This document shows, in pieces, positions 1 to 7,364 of a stretch of 13,481 nucleotides of DNA (position 1 is its first letter; each line of letters starts with the position of its first letter). Location: the NCBI GenBank assembly GCA_910578765.1, contig CAJTRW010000024.1:12877-26357 (forward strand), given 5' to 3'. This stretch comes from an uncultured Christensenella sp. Its GTDB lineage: Bacteria; Bacillota; Clostridia; Christensenellales; Borkfalkiaceae. Under the pieces are notes generated by a model. The model did not search any database. It was not told the origin of the DNA and was given only the letters and a program-made list of their open reading frames with translations. The translations under genes and the position numbers were made by a program.

Positions 1-34
1 CTTTCTGTCCGCGCGCCGCATTTGCATTTGCTTA

Positions 35-838
35 TCACAGTTCGAGCGCTATTTTATAGATTTCGGATTTGGGAACGTTCCTGTCCTTTGCGACCTGCTT
101 AATTGCATCTTTTTTGTCCATTCCGCCGTGCATATAGTGCAGGATATGTTCTTTTTCCGTAAGCGAATTCAGCGCGTTCCCTTCATGCGGAGCGCCCTCT
201 ACCAAAACCACGTACTCGCCGCGCTTTTCGCCCTGCAAACCGTCACGCAAATTGAACGGCACAGCCTGCTCGTGAAGCTTGGTTATTTCCCTTACGGCGC
301 ATGCGTTTCTGTCGCCGAATACCGAATACATGGCGGATATGTCGCGGTCTAAGTCCTGCGGGGCTATGTGGAAGCATAGCGTCATGTCAAGATTTTCATA
401 CTTTTCCAAAAGCGCTTTTTTCTCCCCTGCCTTATCTGGAAGAAAGCCTATAAAGGCAAACCTTTCCGCCGGAAGCGCGGAAAGCACCAGCGCGGACAAA
501 AAGGCGTTTGCCCCGGGAATTACGGTATAGTCCGCCCCCGCCCTTTTCAGTTCGGCGCAGACTATGTTGCCCGGGTCGGATATTACGGGCATGCCCGCGT
601 CCGAAACGACGGCGACTTTTTTACCTTCACGCGCCGCCGCGATAATTTTACCCGCCGCCTCCCTTTCGTTGAATTTATGACAGGATTTAAGCGGCTTTTT
701 TATTTCGTATGCGTTTAAAAGCTTTAACGTATGGCGCGTATCCTCGCAGAAAATGACGTCCGCTTCTTTCAGTGTTTCGAGCGCGCGCAAAGAAATATCT
801 TTTAAATTGCCTATCGGCGTCGCAACAAAGTATACCAT
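35..838 (-). CDS. rsmI: 16S rRNA (cytidine-1402-2'-O)-methyltransferase RsmI
   Basis: RsmI uses S-adenosylmethionine to methylate the ribose 2'-O of C1402 in the decoding centre of 16S rRNA; it is cytoplasmic and belongs to the tetrapyrrole methylase (SAM MTase) fold. Seen in the 267-aa product: the N-terminal family motif FVATPIGNLKDIS (residues 4-16), CEDTRHT (31-37), SDAGMPVISDPG (79-90) and an IPGANAFLSALVLSALP segment (107-123), where most family members have IPGPSA, followed by FIGFLPDKAGEK. The length is slightly below the usual 275-290 aa, the difference lying at the C-terminus. The ATG at 838 has an AAGGTG ribosome binding site and lies 8 bp after the ABC transporter stop, so the two are co-transcribed. 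In Bacillus subtilis rsmI (yabC) sits in the same holB-ricT-trmN6 neighbourhood, which supports orthology. Identity is very likely; activity is inferred from the family. Confidence 0.96.
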   Translation of the reverse strand: MVYFVATPIGNLKDISLRALETLKEADVIFCEDTRHTLKLLNAYEIKKPLKSCHKFNEREAAGKIIAAAREGKKVAVVSDAGMPVISDPGNIVCAELKRAGADYTVIPGANAFLSALVLSALPAERFAFIGFLPDKAGEKKALLEKYENLDMTLCFHIAPQDLDRDISAMYSVFGDRNACAVREITKLHEQAVPFNLRDGLQGEKRGEYVVLVEGAPHEGNALNSLTEKEHILHYMHGGMDKKDAIKQVAKDRNVPKSEIYKIALEL

Positions 839-846
839 AAATCACC

Positions 847-2583
847 TTATAAATTTTTGAACTGATATTCATACAGTTGTCTATACAAGCCGTTTGCGGA
901 CATAAGCTGCTCGTGCGTGCCCCGCTCCTCTATGCCGTCTTTGGTCAAAACGATTATCTCGTCGGCATTTTTTACGGTCGAAAGCCTGTGTGCGACAACC
1001 AATGTGGTTCTCCCCTCGGAAAGCTTGTACAGCGCCTGCTGTATCAGCATTTCCGTAGCGTTATCCAAAGCGGAAGTCGCTTCGTCCAGAATAAGCACCG
1101 GCGGATTTTTCAAAAACGCCCTTGCAATGGAAACGCGCTGTTTCTGCCCGCCCGACAGCTTTATGCCGCGCTCCCCGACGCAGGTATCGTAGCCCTGCGG
1201 CAGAGAAACTATATAGTCGTGTATGTTTGCCTTTTTAGCCGCCTCCGCAATTTCTTCTTCGGTTGCGTCGAAATTGCCGTAAGCGATATTTTCGCGTATG
1301 GTTCCGTTGAATAAAAATACGTCCTGCTGAACTATGCCTATGTTCCTGCGCAAAGCCGCCCTGTCCAGCGAATTTACAGGAAGTCCGTCCAAAGTTATTT
1401 CGCCTTTTTCAACCTCGTAAAAACGCGGTATAAGGTGGCACAGCGTGGTCTTGCCGCCGCCTGACGGTCCTACAAGCGCGACCGTTTTACCCGCGGGTAT
1501 TTTTACGGAAAAACCGCTTATTACCTTTTGACCGTCCTCGCCGCCGTACGAAAACGACACGTCGCGGAAAACTATTTCGCCCTTTATATTTTCGGGAATT
1601 ACCGCGTTTTCCGCCTCGGCTTCTTCCGGTATATCCATAATTTCGCAATACCGTTTGAAGCCCGTCATTCCTTCCTGAATCTGTTCGAATATATTTACCA
1701 ATGTCCGCACGGGCGTTATAAGCGTGGTAATATACAGCACGAAAGCGGTAAACTCGCCCGCGTCTATCAAGTCGTAGTAGAAAAACAGTCCGCCCGCAAG
1801 CAAAACGGCAAAATACAGGAAGTCCATGAAAAAATTCATGGAGGACTGGAACTGCCCCATAACCTTGTACTGACGGCTTTTAGCTTTAACGAATCTGCGG
1901 TTGCCTTCTTCGAATTTTTCGCTTTCGTGCGGTTGAGCCGCGTACGCGCGCGACACCCTCATGCCCGAAACGGCGCTTTCTATGTCGGCGTTTATTTCCG
2001 CCTGCGCGACGCGCACTTCGCCGAAAACCCTCAACATGCGTCTGCGGAGAATTACCGCGCAAATCACTATCGGCGGAACAAACGCAAATACGATTAAAAC
2101 CAAATACACGTTTATGAACGCCAGCATTACGAACGCGCCGATAAGCGTCACGAAGGAAAGAAACACGTCCTCGGGACCGTGGTGGGCAAGCTCTGAAATT
2201 TCAAACAGGTCGTTTGTCATTCTGCTCATGATAACGCCCGTTTTGTTCTCGTCGAAATAGGAAAAAGGCAATCTTTGCAGGTGATTGAAAAGACGGCTTC
2301 TCATATCCGCCTGAATACGCACCCCGACCAGATGTCCCCAATATTGCAGGACGTAGTTTAAAACCGCCTTGATAACGTATAGCCCCAACAGAAACCCCAT
2401 GCCCGCAAGCAAGCTGTAAATAAGTCTTTGCGGCACGTAGTTGTTTATAATTTCTTTTGATATGAAGGGATATACCAGATTGAAAACGGAAATAACAAAC
2501 GCGCACACCATATCTATGGCAAACAGCTTTGCATGCGGCTTATAGTACGGTATGAATCTTTTTATATAGCCTTTCTTTTTCAT
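847..2583 (-). CDS. ABC-type multidrug/lipid exporter, fused permease and ATPase half-transporter
   Basis: A 578-aa half-transporter of the MsbA/LmrA/BmrA type, with an N-terminal six-helix membrane domain (about residues 15-300; hydrophobic stretches near 20-42, 55-80, 141-180 and 252-290) followed by a complete nucleotide-binding domain. Visible ATPase motifs: Walker A GPSGGGKTT (372-380), Q-loop VQQD (418-421), signature LSGGQKQ (476-482), Walker B VLILDE (496-501) with the catalytic Glu 501, D-loop SALD and the switch His 532 in AHRLS. No ATPase residue is missing and no partner half-transporter is adjacent, so it probably works as a homodimer in the cytoplasmic membrane. Substrate cannot be told from sequence; drug, lipid or peptide export are all possible. 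It lies 1 bp downstream of trmN6 and 8 bp upstream of rsmI, so it is embedded in an RNA-modification operon without an obvious functional link. ATG start at 2583. Confidence 0.93.
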   Translation of the reverse strand: MKKKGYIKRFIPYYKPHAKLFAIDMVCAFVISVFNLVYPFISKEIINNYVPQRLIYSLLAGMGFLLGLYVIKAVLNYVLQYWGHLVGVRIQADMRSRLFNHLQRLPFSYFDENKTGVIMSRMTNDLFEISELAHHGPEDVFLSFVTLIGAFVMLAFINVYLVLIVFAFVPPIVICAVILRRRMLRVFGEVRVAQAEINADIESAVSGMRVSRAYAAQPHESEKFEEGNRRFVKAKSRQYKVMGQFQSSMNFFMDFLYFAVLLAGGLFFYYDLIDAGEFTAFVLYITTLITPVRTLVNIFEQIQEGMTGFKRYCEIMDIPEEAEAENAVIPENIKGEIVFRDVSFSYGGEDGQKVISGFSVKIPAGKTVALVGPSGGGKTTLCHLIPRFYEVEKGEITLDGLPVNSLDRAALRRNIGIVQQDVFLFNGTIRENIAYGNFDATEEEIAEAAKKANIHDYIVSLPQGYDTCVGERGIKLSGGQKQRVSIARAFLKNPPVLILDEATSALDNATEMLIQQALYKLSEGRTTLVVAHRLSTVKNADEIIVLTKDGIEERGTHEQLMSANGLYRQLYEYQFKNL

Positions 2584-2584
2584 T

Positions 2585-3256
2585 TTATTTACCGCCGTTT
2601 ATTTTAGTCGGCAATATCTCTATGCCTTCCTTGCCGCCCTTTACCGCTTCGACCATAACAAGGTAAGGCTTTGCCCCGTCCGCACCCGCGACAAGCTGCA
2701 ACCTTTTGGGCTCCAGCCCGCGCGACTTTAAAACGTAAATAAGTTCCGCCGTCCGGTCCGCGCGGTTGACTATGGCCAACCTTCCGCCGAATTTCAGTTT
2801 TTTAAAAGCTACGTCCGCCGTCTCTTTAAGCGTTAAAGTTATCTCCTTCCGGCAGACGGCTTTTTCGTAAACCTCGTTTTCAAACCCGTCTTTTTCGTAG
2901 GGCGGATTACACAGCACAAGCGAAAATTTATCGTCGTACTCCCTGCCTATATCCTGTAATTTACAGTTAACAACGGTGCAGTCAAATCCGTTCAGCTCCG
3001 CCGTTCGGCGCGACATATCCGCAAGCGACTGCTGCATTTCAAACAGAGTAAGGCTTGCTATACGCGGGTTCAGACAGGCGAAATGAAAACCTACCACTCC
3101 GCTGCCCGAACAAAAATCGGCAACGTTATCGCCGACCTTCGCGCGCGCGAAAGCGGACAGCAAAACGCTGTCCGAGGTAAAGCGGTACAATTTAGTATTT
3201 TGTATTATTTTTTTATCGTCGAAAAATTCTTCGAGAACTTCGTCTTTCTTTAACAT
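2585..3256 (-). CDS. trmN6: tRNA1(Val) (adenine(37)-N6)-methyltransferase family protein (TrmN6/YabB-like)
   Basis: A class I SAM-dependent N6-adenine methyltransferase of about 223 aa. With the start chosen here, motif I reads VADFCSGSGVVGF (residues 45-57), an acidic residue ends the next strand (LFE, 71-73), and the catalytic N6-amino-MTase motif NPPY lies at 117-120. The N-terminal KIIQNTKLYRFTSDSVLLSAF matches the start of B. subtilis YabB and E. coli TrmN6 (YfiC), whose known target is A37 of tRNA-Val; substrate here is inferred from family and synteny (B. subtilis yabB lies between ricT and rsmI). Start choice: ATG at 3256 fits the family length. An upstream in-frame TTG at 3271 adds five residues but lies right at the foot of a strong hairpin. 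Neither start has a good ribosome binding site (GGGA only 1-2 nt before ATG). The stop is 1 bp before the ABC transporter ATG. Confidence 0.87.
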   Translation of the reverse strand: MLKKDEVLEEFFDDKKIIQNTKLYRFTSDSVLLSAFARAKVGDNVADFCSGSGVVGFHFACLNPRIASLTLFEMQQSLADMSRRTAELNGFDCTVVNCKLQDIGREYDDKFSLVLCNPPYEKDGFENEVYEKAVCRKEITLTLKETADVAFKKLKFGGRLAIVNRADRTAELIYVLKSRGLEPKRLQLVAGADGAKPYLVMVEAVKGGKEGIEILPTKINGGK

Positions 3257-3261
3257 ATCCC

Positions 3262-3295
3262 AATAAAGCAAAAGGGCGGGAGTATCTCCCGCCGC
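3262..3295 (-). terminator. Intrinsic terminator-like hairpin after the ferredoxin gene
   Basis: On the minus strand a perfect 8-bp stem GGCGGGAG / CTCCCGCC with a 3-nt loop (3275-3293) is followed by CTTTTGCTTTATT. It lies 16 bp after the ferredoxin stop. The U-run is interrupted, so termination may be partial; the trmN6 start codon is only 18 bp beyond the stem, so it could also act as an attenuator or mRNA processing structure between ferredoxin and trmN6. Confidence 0.75.
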
Positions 3296-3309
3296 TTTTC
3301 CCTTTTAAA

Positions 3310-3483
3310 TTATTCCGCGGGATGAATCGCGCCCGTGGGGCAAACATCCTCGCATGCGCCGCAGTCAATGCAGACATCGGGATCTACGACGTACTTACCC
3401 TCACCCTCGGAAATAGCTTCAACGGGGCAGGTGCCGGCGCACGCGCCGCAGCTTACGCACTCGTCAGATATATAATGTGCCAT
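3310..3483 (-). CDS. Small 2[4Fe-4S] ferredoxin
   Basis: A 57-aa bacterial-type ferredoxin. Two complete cluster motifs are visible: CxxCxxCxxxCP with Cys at 9, 12, 15 and 19, and the same with Cys at 38, 41, 44 and 48; each cluster is ligated by three Cys of one motif and the last Cys of the other. The spacing and the internal pseudo-twofold symmetry (CVSCGACAGTCPVEAI and CIDCGACEDVCPTGAI) match clostridial low-potential ferredoxins, which carry one-electron traffic in anaerobic metabolism in the cytoplasm. The ATG at 3483 has a textbook GGAGGA site (3490-3495) 6 nt upstream. It has its own promoter in the 105-bp gap after ricT and a hairpin terminator after its stop, so it looks monocistronic or loosely coupled. 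A special role with its Fe-S neighbour RicT is possible but is inference; general electron carrier is the safe call. Confidence 0.96.
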   Translation of the reverse strand: MAHYISDECVSCGACAGTCPVEAISEGEGKYVVDPDVCIDCGACEDVCPTGAIHPAE

Positions 3484-3535
3484 CAGAGTTCCTCCATTTT
3501 TAATACGTTATGCGGATTACCCGCTTTTCTATGCA

Positions 3536-3564
3536 ATTATAACACACATTTTACGCGCTGTAAA
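3536..3564 (-). promoter_or_regulatory. Sigma-A promoter of the ferredoxin gene
   Basis: On the minus strand TTTACA (3559-3564), a 17-bp spacer and TATAAT (3536-3541) place the transcription start near 3529-3530, about 46 nt before the ferredoxin ATG. An inverted repeat, CCCGCTTT / AAAGCGGG, brackets it: one arm overlaps the -35 box (3562-3569) and the other lies just past the predicted start (3520-3528). The repeat could be an operator or could form the 3' end hairpin of the ricT transcript. Confidence 0.75.
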
Positions 3565-3588
3565 GCGGGAAAAGCAATTTTTTGTCCG

Positions 3589-4470
3589 TCAATCGAGTAT
3601 TTCTTTAAGCTCGCCGGAAATATTCTCGTCCGCGTCTTCCCTTTCGGGCTTTGCGCCGCGCTTGAATTTAAGGTCTTCGAGAGCGTAATCGTGATAAGTG
3701 AAAATATCCTTGTCCTTATCCTCTATTTTTACGCGGACCTGCATTTTAAGCATATTTATGTTTACGACCGTACCCTTTCCGTCGGGGGTCCCCACCTCGG
3801 TACCCGGTTTGGGGAATTTCCTGCCCGCCTCCGCGTAGTAGTCGTTTTCATATCCGAGGCAGCACATAAGTCTTCCGCACAGTCCCGAAATTTTACCGGG
3901 ATTAAGCGACAGCCCCTGCGTCTTTGCCATTTTTATGGAAACCTTTTTTATTTCCGGCATGCAGCTTGAACAACAGCATTCCCTGCCGCAAGGCGCAATG
4001 CCGCCTAAAAGCTTTATTTCGTCGCGTATGCCGACCTGCCAAAGTTCCACACGCATTTTGAACGCCGAGGACAAATCTTTGACAAGCTCCTTAAAATCCA
4101 CGCGCTGAGGCGCGGAAAAGTAGAACGCGACTTTACCGCCGTCGAAAGCGAATTCGCAGTCGATAAGCTTCATGTCAAGCTTGCGTTTTTCGATTTTTTC
4201 CTGTGCGATACGCATTGCCTCGGGCTTGCGCTCTATATTGCGCTTGACGTTTTCCCTGTCGCGCGCGGTGGCTATCCTGACCACGGGTTTGAGCGGAGAA
4301 ATAATTTTATTTTCTTCCACTTCGCCGTACGGCAACACCACGGTGCCGTATTCGTGACCGCGACTTGTTTCCACGACTACCCCCATGCCTTTTTCGTATC
4401 TTTCTTTGCCGGGCGCGAAATAATAAACCTTTCCGCCCTGCTTGAACGTTACGCCCGTAACTTTAACCAT
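3589..4470 (-). CDS. ricT: PSP1 domain protein RicT (YaaT), subunit of the Y-complex
   Basis: In B. subtilis RicT (YaaT) joins RicA and RicF in an Fe-S containing complex that promotes maturation cleavage of operon mRNAs by RNase Y and affects sporulation, competence and biofilm formation. The 293-aa product shows the PSP1 core: an N-terminal beta-rich region (VYYFAPG, GMGVVVET, GHEYGTVV), the RVELWQVGIRDEIKLLGGIAPCGRE segment (split here at about 140-164) and VSIKMAKTQGLSLNPGKISG then LCGRLMCCLGYE. Eight Cys lie in two patches (161, 165-167, 170; 198, 203-204), with Cys 105 separate; the first patch is richer than the usual CGRPLCC. The chosen ATG at 4470 is preceded by GAGGAG 8 nt upstream (4479-4484) and starts the family-conserved MVKVTGVTF; a reading frame open to 4599 is only overlap with holB. 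It overlaps the holB 3' end by 22 nt, indicating translational coupling. RicA and RicF are not in the window. Confidence 0.94.
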   Translation of the reverse strand: MVKVTGVTFKQGGKVYYFAPGKERYEKGMGVVVETSRGHEYGTVVLPYGEVEENKIISPLKPVVRIATARDRENVKRNIERKPEAMRIAQEKIEKRKLDMKLIDCEFAFDGGKVAFYFSAPQRVDFKELVKDLSSAFKMRVELWQVGIRDEIKLLGGIAPCGRECCCSSCMPEIKKVSIKMAKTQGLSLNPGKISGLCGRLMCCLGYENDYYAEAGRKFPKPGTEVGTPDGKGTVVNINMLKMQVRVKIEDKDKDIFTYHDYALEDLKFKRGAKPEREDADENISGELKEILD

Positions 4471-5384
4471 CTGTCGTTCTCCTCTATAATTCTCAGCATT
4501 AAGTCGTACAGAAGTCCTTGAAAAAATGCGTTGAATTTTAAATCGCCGCAAGCTTTTTCCGCACATTCGAGCGCGTATATAAGCGTATGCGTTTGCCAAA
4601 TTCGCGCGGGACTCGCCGCCGCATATCCCCCGACCTTTTCGCCGAGAGCGGCGCGGAAGTTCAGTCTTATCTGACCGAGCAGCTCCGTCTTATATTTCGT
4701 ATCGCCGTATTTAAGCGCCGCGGCAGAAGCTTTTTCTATACTGTCGGCAGCGCATATCTCCGCCGCCGCCGAAACAATTTCGCCGAACCAGCCGCCGCCA
4801 GCCATATTCTCCGCCGCGCCGAGACAGCCCCCGCAGTTTTTAGCCGCGTCCGCGTTGAGTGGATTGTCGCCCTTTCTCTGCAAGGCGGAAAAAATTTCGC
4901 TTTCGGTAAACGGCGCTATCGTCAGCGTCTTTACGCGCGACTTGACTGTATCCAATACGGGCGCAAGCGAAGTTACGCCCAAAACGAAGTGCACGCCGTC
5001 AAGCGGCTCCTCCAAGGTTTTCAAAAGCTTGTTCTGCAACAGCGCGGACGTCTGCTCGAAATTGCTGATTATATACAGCTTTTTGCTCCGCTCCACGGGG
5101 CGCAAAACGCTGTCCTCCAAAAGCTGCGATACAGTCTCCGCGGTAAGCTTTTTGCTTTCTTCGTCGGGGTATATGCGGCAGTCTGTGAAGCTTCCGCTTA
5201 AAATTCTTCTGCCGTCCGCTTTATCCGCTTCCGTTCCGAAAAATTCCAAGGCGAACATTTTCAGCGCGGCGCGCAGGTTTTTCGCGTCGTCGAAATACAG
5301 CATGTACGCATGCGAAAGCTTTCCGCTTTTTACGTCGTTGGAAAAAGTTCTGTATGCCGCGGTGCTTTTTATAAGCTTGTCCAC
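4449..5384 (-). CDS. holB: DNA polymerase III clamp loader subunit delta-prime (HolB), degenerate ATPase site
   Basis: Delta-prime is the rigid stator of the clamp loader that opens and loads the beta clamp. The 311-aa product shows LSHAYML (23-29), LYIISNFEQTSALLQNKLLK (103-122, the LxxxxAxxM-like region), LLKTLEEP (120-127) and KSRVKTL (148-154), which matches the SRC motif that provides the arginine finger: Ser-Arg kept, Cys replaced by Val. Two usual bacterial features are missing: the P-loop region reads YFDDAKNLRAA (30-40) with no GxxGxGK, and the four zinc-binding Cys expected near residues 50-65 are absent (only Cys 69 nearby). Loss of ATP binding is tolerated in this subunit (E. coli delta-prime does not bind ATP). 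The start is GTG at 5384, 1 bp after the tmk stop, with AGAGGA 10 nt upstream. The position between tmk and ricT is the standard Firmicutes location. Confidence 0.88.
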   Translation of the reverse strand: MDKLIKSTAAYRTFSNDVKSGKLSHAYMLYFDDAKNLRAALKMFALEFFGTEADKADGRRILSGSFTDCRIYPDEESKKLTAETVSQLLEDSVLRPVERSKKLYIISNFEQTSALLQNKLLKTLEEPLDGVHFVLGVTSLAPVLDTVKSRVKTLTIAPFTESEIFSALQRKGDNPLNADAAKNCGGCLGAAENMAGGGWFGEIVSAAAEICAADSIEKASAAALKYGDTKYKTELLGQIRLNFRAALGEKVGGYAAASPARIWQTHTLIYALECAEKACGDLKFNAFFQGLLYDLMLRIIEENDRWLKLRA

Positions 5385-5385
5385 T

Positions 5386-6006
5386 TTAAATAAATCCTCT
5401 GCTTTTTAAAAGCGCGGTTATTTTTGCGTTGGTCTCGTATTTTGTGCCGCCGCAGTCTATACGGCATATGCGCGGATATTTTTCCGCAAGCGCAAGGTAT
5501 CCCCCGTATACTCTGTTATGGAAATCCAGCCCCTGCTGTTCCATTCTGTCATCCTTGTCCGCGCCGTGTTTGCGGTTAAACGCCGCGGCGGGAGGGATAT
5601 CCAAAAAAACGGTAATATCGGGCGGATAAGCGCGCATTGCGTGCATATTGATGCTCTCTATATACTCCGCGCCCAATCCACGCGCCGCGCCCTGATAGGC
5701 AAGCGAAGAATCGACGTACCTGTCGCAAAGAACCAAAAGCCCCTTTTCAAGCGCCGGAATAATTACTTCCGTCAAATGCTGTTCGCGCGCGGCGGCGTAT
5801 AAAAGCGCCTCGCATTCGTCGCTCATTTCGGTATTTTTTCCGTCGAGAATAATTTTGCGTATTTGTTCGGCTATCGAACTGCCGCCCGGCTCGCGCGTGA
5901 GAATGTACGGCGTTCCGTTTTTATCGAGATATTCGCAAAGCAGTCTGAGTTGCGTGCTTTTGCCCGAACCTTCGCAGCCTTCGAACGTTACGAAACGACC
6001 TTTCAT
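5386..6006 (-). CDS. tmk: Thymidylate kinase (dTMP kinase)
   Basis: Tmk phosphorylates dTMP to dTDP with ATP, a required step in dTTP synthesis. The 206-aa length is normal. Motifs: P-loop GCEGSGKST (10-18), TREPGGSSIAEQIR (37-50) which lines the dTMP site, the DRY motif in CDRYVDSSLAYQG (94-106), and a LID region with DDRMEQQG (152-159). The LID carries Arg 154, and P-loop position 12 is Glu, as in E. coli-like type II enzymes; assigning the type is tentative. The ATG at 6006 overlaps the stop of the upstream decarboxylase gene by one base (TAATG), so translation is coupled. Adjacent holB downstream and decarboxylase upstream reproduce the B. subtilis yaaO-tmk-holB order, minus two small genes. 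Confidence 0.97.
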   Translation of the reverse strand: MKGRFVTFEGCEGSGKSTQLRLLCEYLDKNGTPYILTREPGGSSIAEQIRKIILDGKNTEMSDECEALLYAAAREQHLTEVIIPALEKGLLVLCDRYVDSSLAYQGAARGLGAEYIESINMHAMRAYPPDITVFLDIPPAAAFNRKHGADKDDRMEQQGLDFHNRVYGGYLALAEKYPRICRIDCGGTKYETNAKITALLKSRGFI

Positions 6007-7349
6007 TACTTTTTAACCACGCAGATTTTTCCGTCCGTTATGCCGAACGTGGTTTTAGCGGAAGAAAGGCACTTAACCGCCGCGGCGGTTACTATTTCGC
6101 CCGTAACCACTACGGGGATACAAGGGGGCGTAAGCCCCGCGTTTCTGGCGCACATTCTGCCGACCGCGTCAGTAAGCGGCACATACTCGCACGGTTTACG
6201 CAAAGCATACTGGAAGCTGTAAGAGCGTTCTCCCTCTGGTACGGAAGGCTTCTCCTCGTAAGTTCCCTTTAATTTTTTGTTGGCTACTATCGCCGAAAGC
6301 GCCTTATACAGCGCGTTCAAATCAGCCGCTTCTGTCATCGGCGAAAGATAAAACAGCATATATCTGCCGTCGGTCAGCTCGGGATATATCCCCTTCTTTT
6401 CAAGGCGGAGCGCCACAGCTTCGGGAGAAACGCCCAACTGTTTGAAGTCTATTAAAAGCTTAGTCCAGTCGTCGTTCCTGAGAACGGGAAGAACCTCGTC
6501 CGCGTTCCTCTCGAAATCTTTAACTGCGGAACGCGCGCGCTGTACGCGGCTTGCGTTATTCGCAAGATATTTCACGCCGTATTCCACGGAAGCCATTATG
6601 GGATAACTGGGCGACGTTGTTCGGAACATGGAAAGCGCTTCCTCTATCAGGGGGATAAGCTCCTCGTTGTTCACGTTAACCGTGGCGCCCTGCGTAAGCG
6701 TAGGCAGGGTCTTGTGCGCCCCGTCCACCCAGGCGTCGGCATAGGAACCGGCATAGCCCTTTCTGTCTCCGAATGCAAGATGCGCGCCGTGCGCTTCGTC
6801 CACAAGCAGAAGCCTGTTGTACCGCCGCGCCGCCTCCGCATATTTTTCAAGCGGAGCGATATTGCCGTAATAGTCCGGCGAAGTGGCAAGTATGCCTGCG
6901 ATATTCGCGTCCTTGGAAATAAGCTTTTCTATGGTTTCGCTGTCGGGCGGCATAAGCACGCCCTCTTTTTCCGCGCCCTGAACTATTAAAGGCTCCAGAC
7001 CGAAAAGTCTGCACGCCCCCCAAACGCTTTGATGCGAATTGCGGAAAACTATAATTTTGTTTCCGCGCTTGGAAGCCGCGTACAAAAGGGAATAAACCCC
7101 GCTTGACGAGCCGTCCGTGGTTATATAGCTTTTCACCGCACCGAGTATTTCCGCAATATCCTTCTGCGCCGCGGCGATAACGCCTGACGGACTTAAAAGA
7201 TTGTCAGAATAGGACAGCTCCGTAACGTCCGTATCCGCCGTGCGGAACTTCGCCTTGAAATCCCCGCGTGCTTTATGCCCCGGGATATGGAAGCTTTTTT
7301 TTGCGTTTGCGAACTTTTTAAGCCGCGAATAAATCAAATACTCGTACAT
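6006..7349 (-). CDS. Orn/Lys/Arg decarboxylase family protein (fold type I PLP enzyme, YaaO-like)
   Basis: A 447-aa PLP enzyme of the ornithine/lysine/arginine decarboxylase family. Seen: the N-terminal FHIPGHK motif (20-26), DVTELSYSDNLLSPSGVI (41-58), TTDGSSSGVYSLLYA (77-91), LLVDEAHGAHLAF (181-193) with the PLP-nitrogen Asp 184, and the Schiff-base lysine in VDGAHKTLPTLTQGA (208-222, Lys 213). The C-terminal family domain is present but short: EYVPLTDAVGRMCA (388-401) and PPCIPVVVTGE (408-418). It lacks the N-terminal wing domain of inducible E. coli-type enzymes (about 710 aa), as expected for the short Firmicutes form represented by B. subtilis YaaO/SpeA. The likely reaction is decarboxylation of a basic amino acid to a polyamine or its precursor; which one cannot be decided here. 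Strong GAGGGA site before the ATG at 7349, 15 bp after the lysS stop; adjacency to tmk is conserved in Firmicutes. Confidence 0.92.
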   Translation of the reverse strand: MYEYLIYSRLKKFANAKKSFHIPGHKARGDFKAKFRTADTDVTELSYSDNLLSPSGVIAAAQKDIAEILGAVKSYITTDGSSSGVYSLLYAASKRGNKIIVFRNSHQSVWGACRLFGLEPLIVQGAEKEGVLMPPDSETIEKLISKDANIAGILATSPDYYGNIAPLEKYAEAARRYNRLLLVDEAHGAHLAFGDRKGYAGSYADAWVDGAHKTLPTLTQGATVNVNNEELIPLIEEALSMFRTTSPSYPIMASVEYGVKYLANNASRVQRARSAVKDFERNADEVLPVLRNDDWTKLLIDFKQLGVSPEAVALRLEKKGIYPELTDGRYMLFYLSPMTEAADLNALYKALSAIVANKKLKGTYEEKPSVPEGERSYSFQYALRKPCEYVPLTDAVGRMCARNAGLTPPCIPVVVTGEIVTAAAVKCLSSAKTTFGITDGKICVVKK

Positions 7350-7364
7350 AAATTTTCCCTCGTG

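Noticed and set aside
1..34. Short stretch after rsmI, checked for a terminator or next gene
   Set aside because: Only a small GCAAAT repeat and a GC-rich patch are visible; too little sequence to call anything.
1528..2097. 189-codon plus-strand reading frame
   Set aside because: It lies wholly antisense to the ABC transporter, has no ribosome binding site, and its translation shows no domain; the minus-strand gene has every ABC motif.
3322..3969. 215-codon plus-strand reading frame
   Set aside because: It runs antisense through ferredoxin and ricT and across their promoter; both minus-strand genes are unambiguous.
4471..4599. N-terminal extension of ricT to 4599
   Set aside because: It overlaps holB coding sequence, is basic and not family-like; the internal ATG at 4470 has GAGGAG at proper spacing and starts the conserved region.
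4587..5201. 204-codon plus-strand reading frame
   Set aside because: Antisense shadow of holB, Arg-rich translation typical of the opposite strand of a GC-biased gene.
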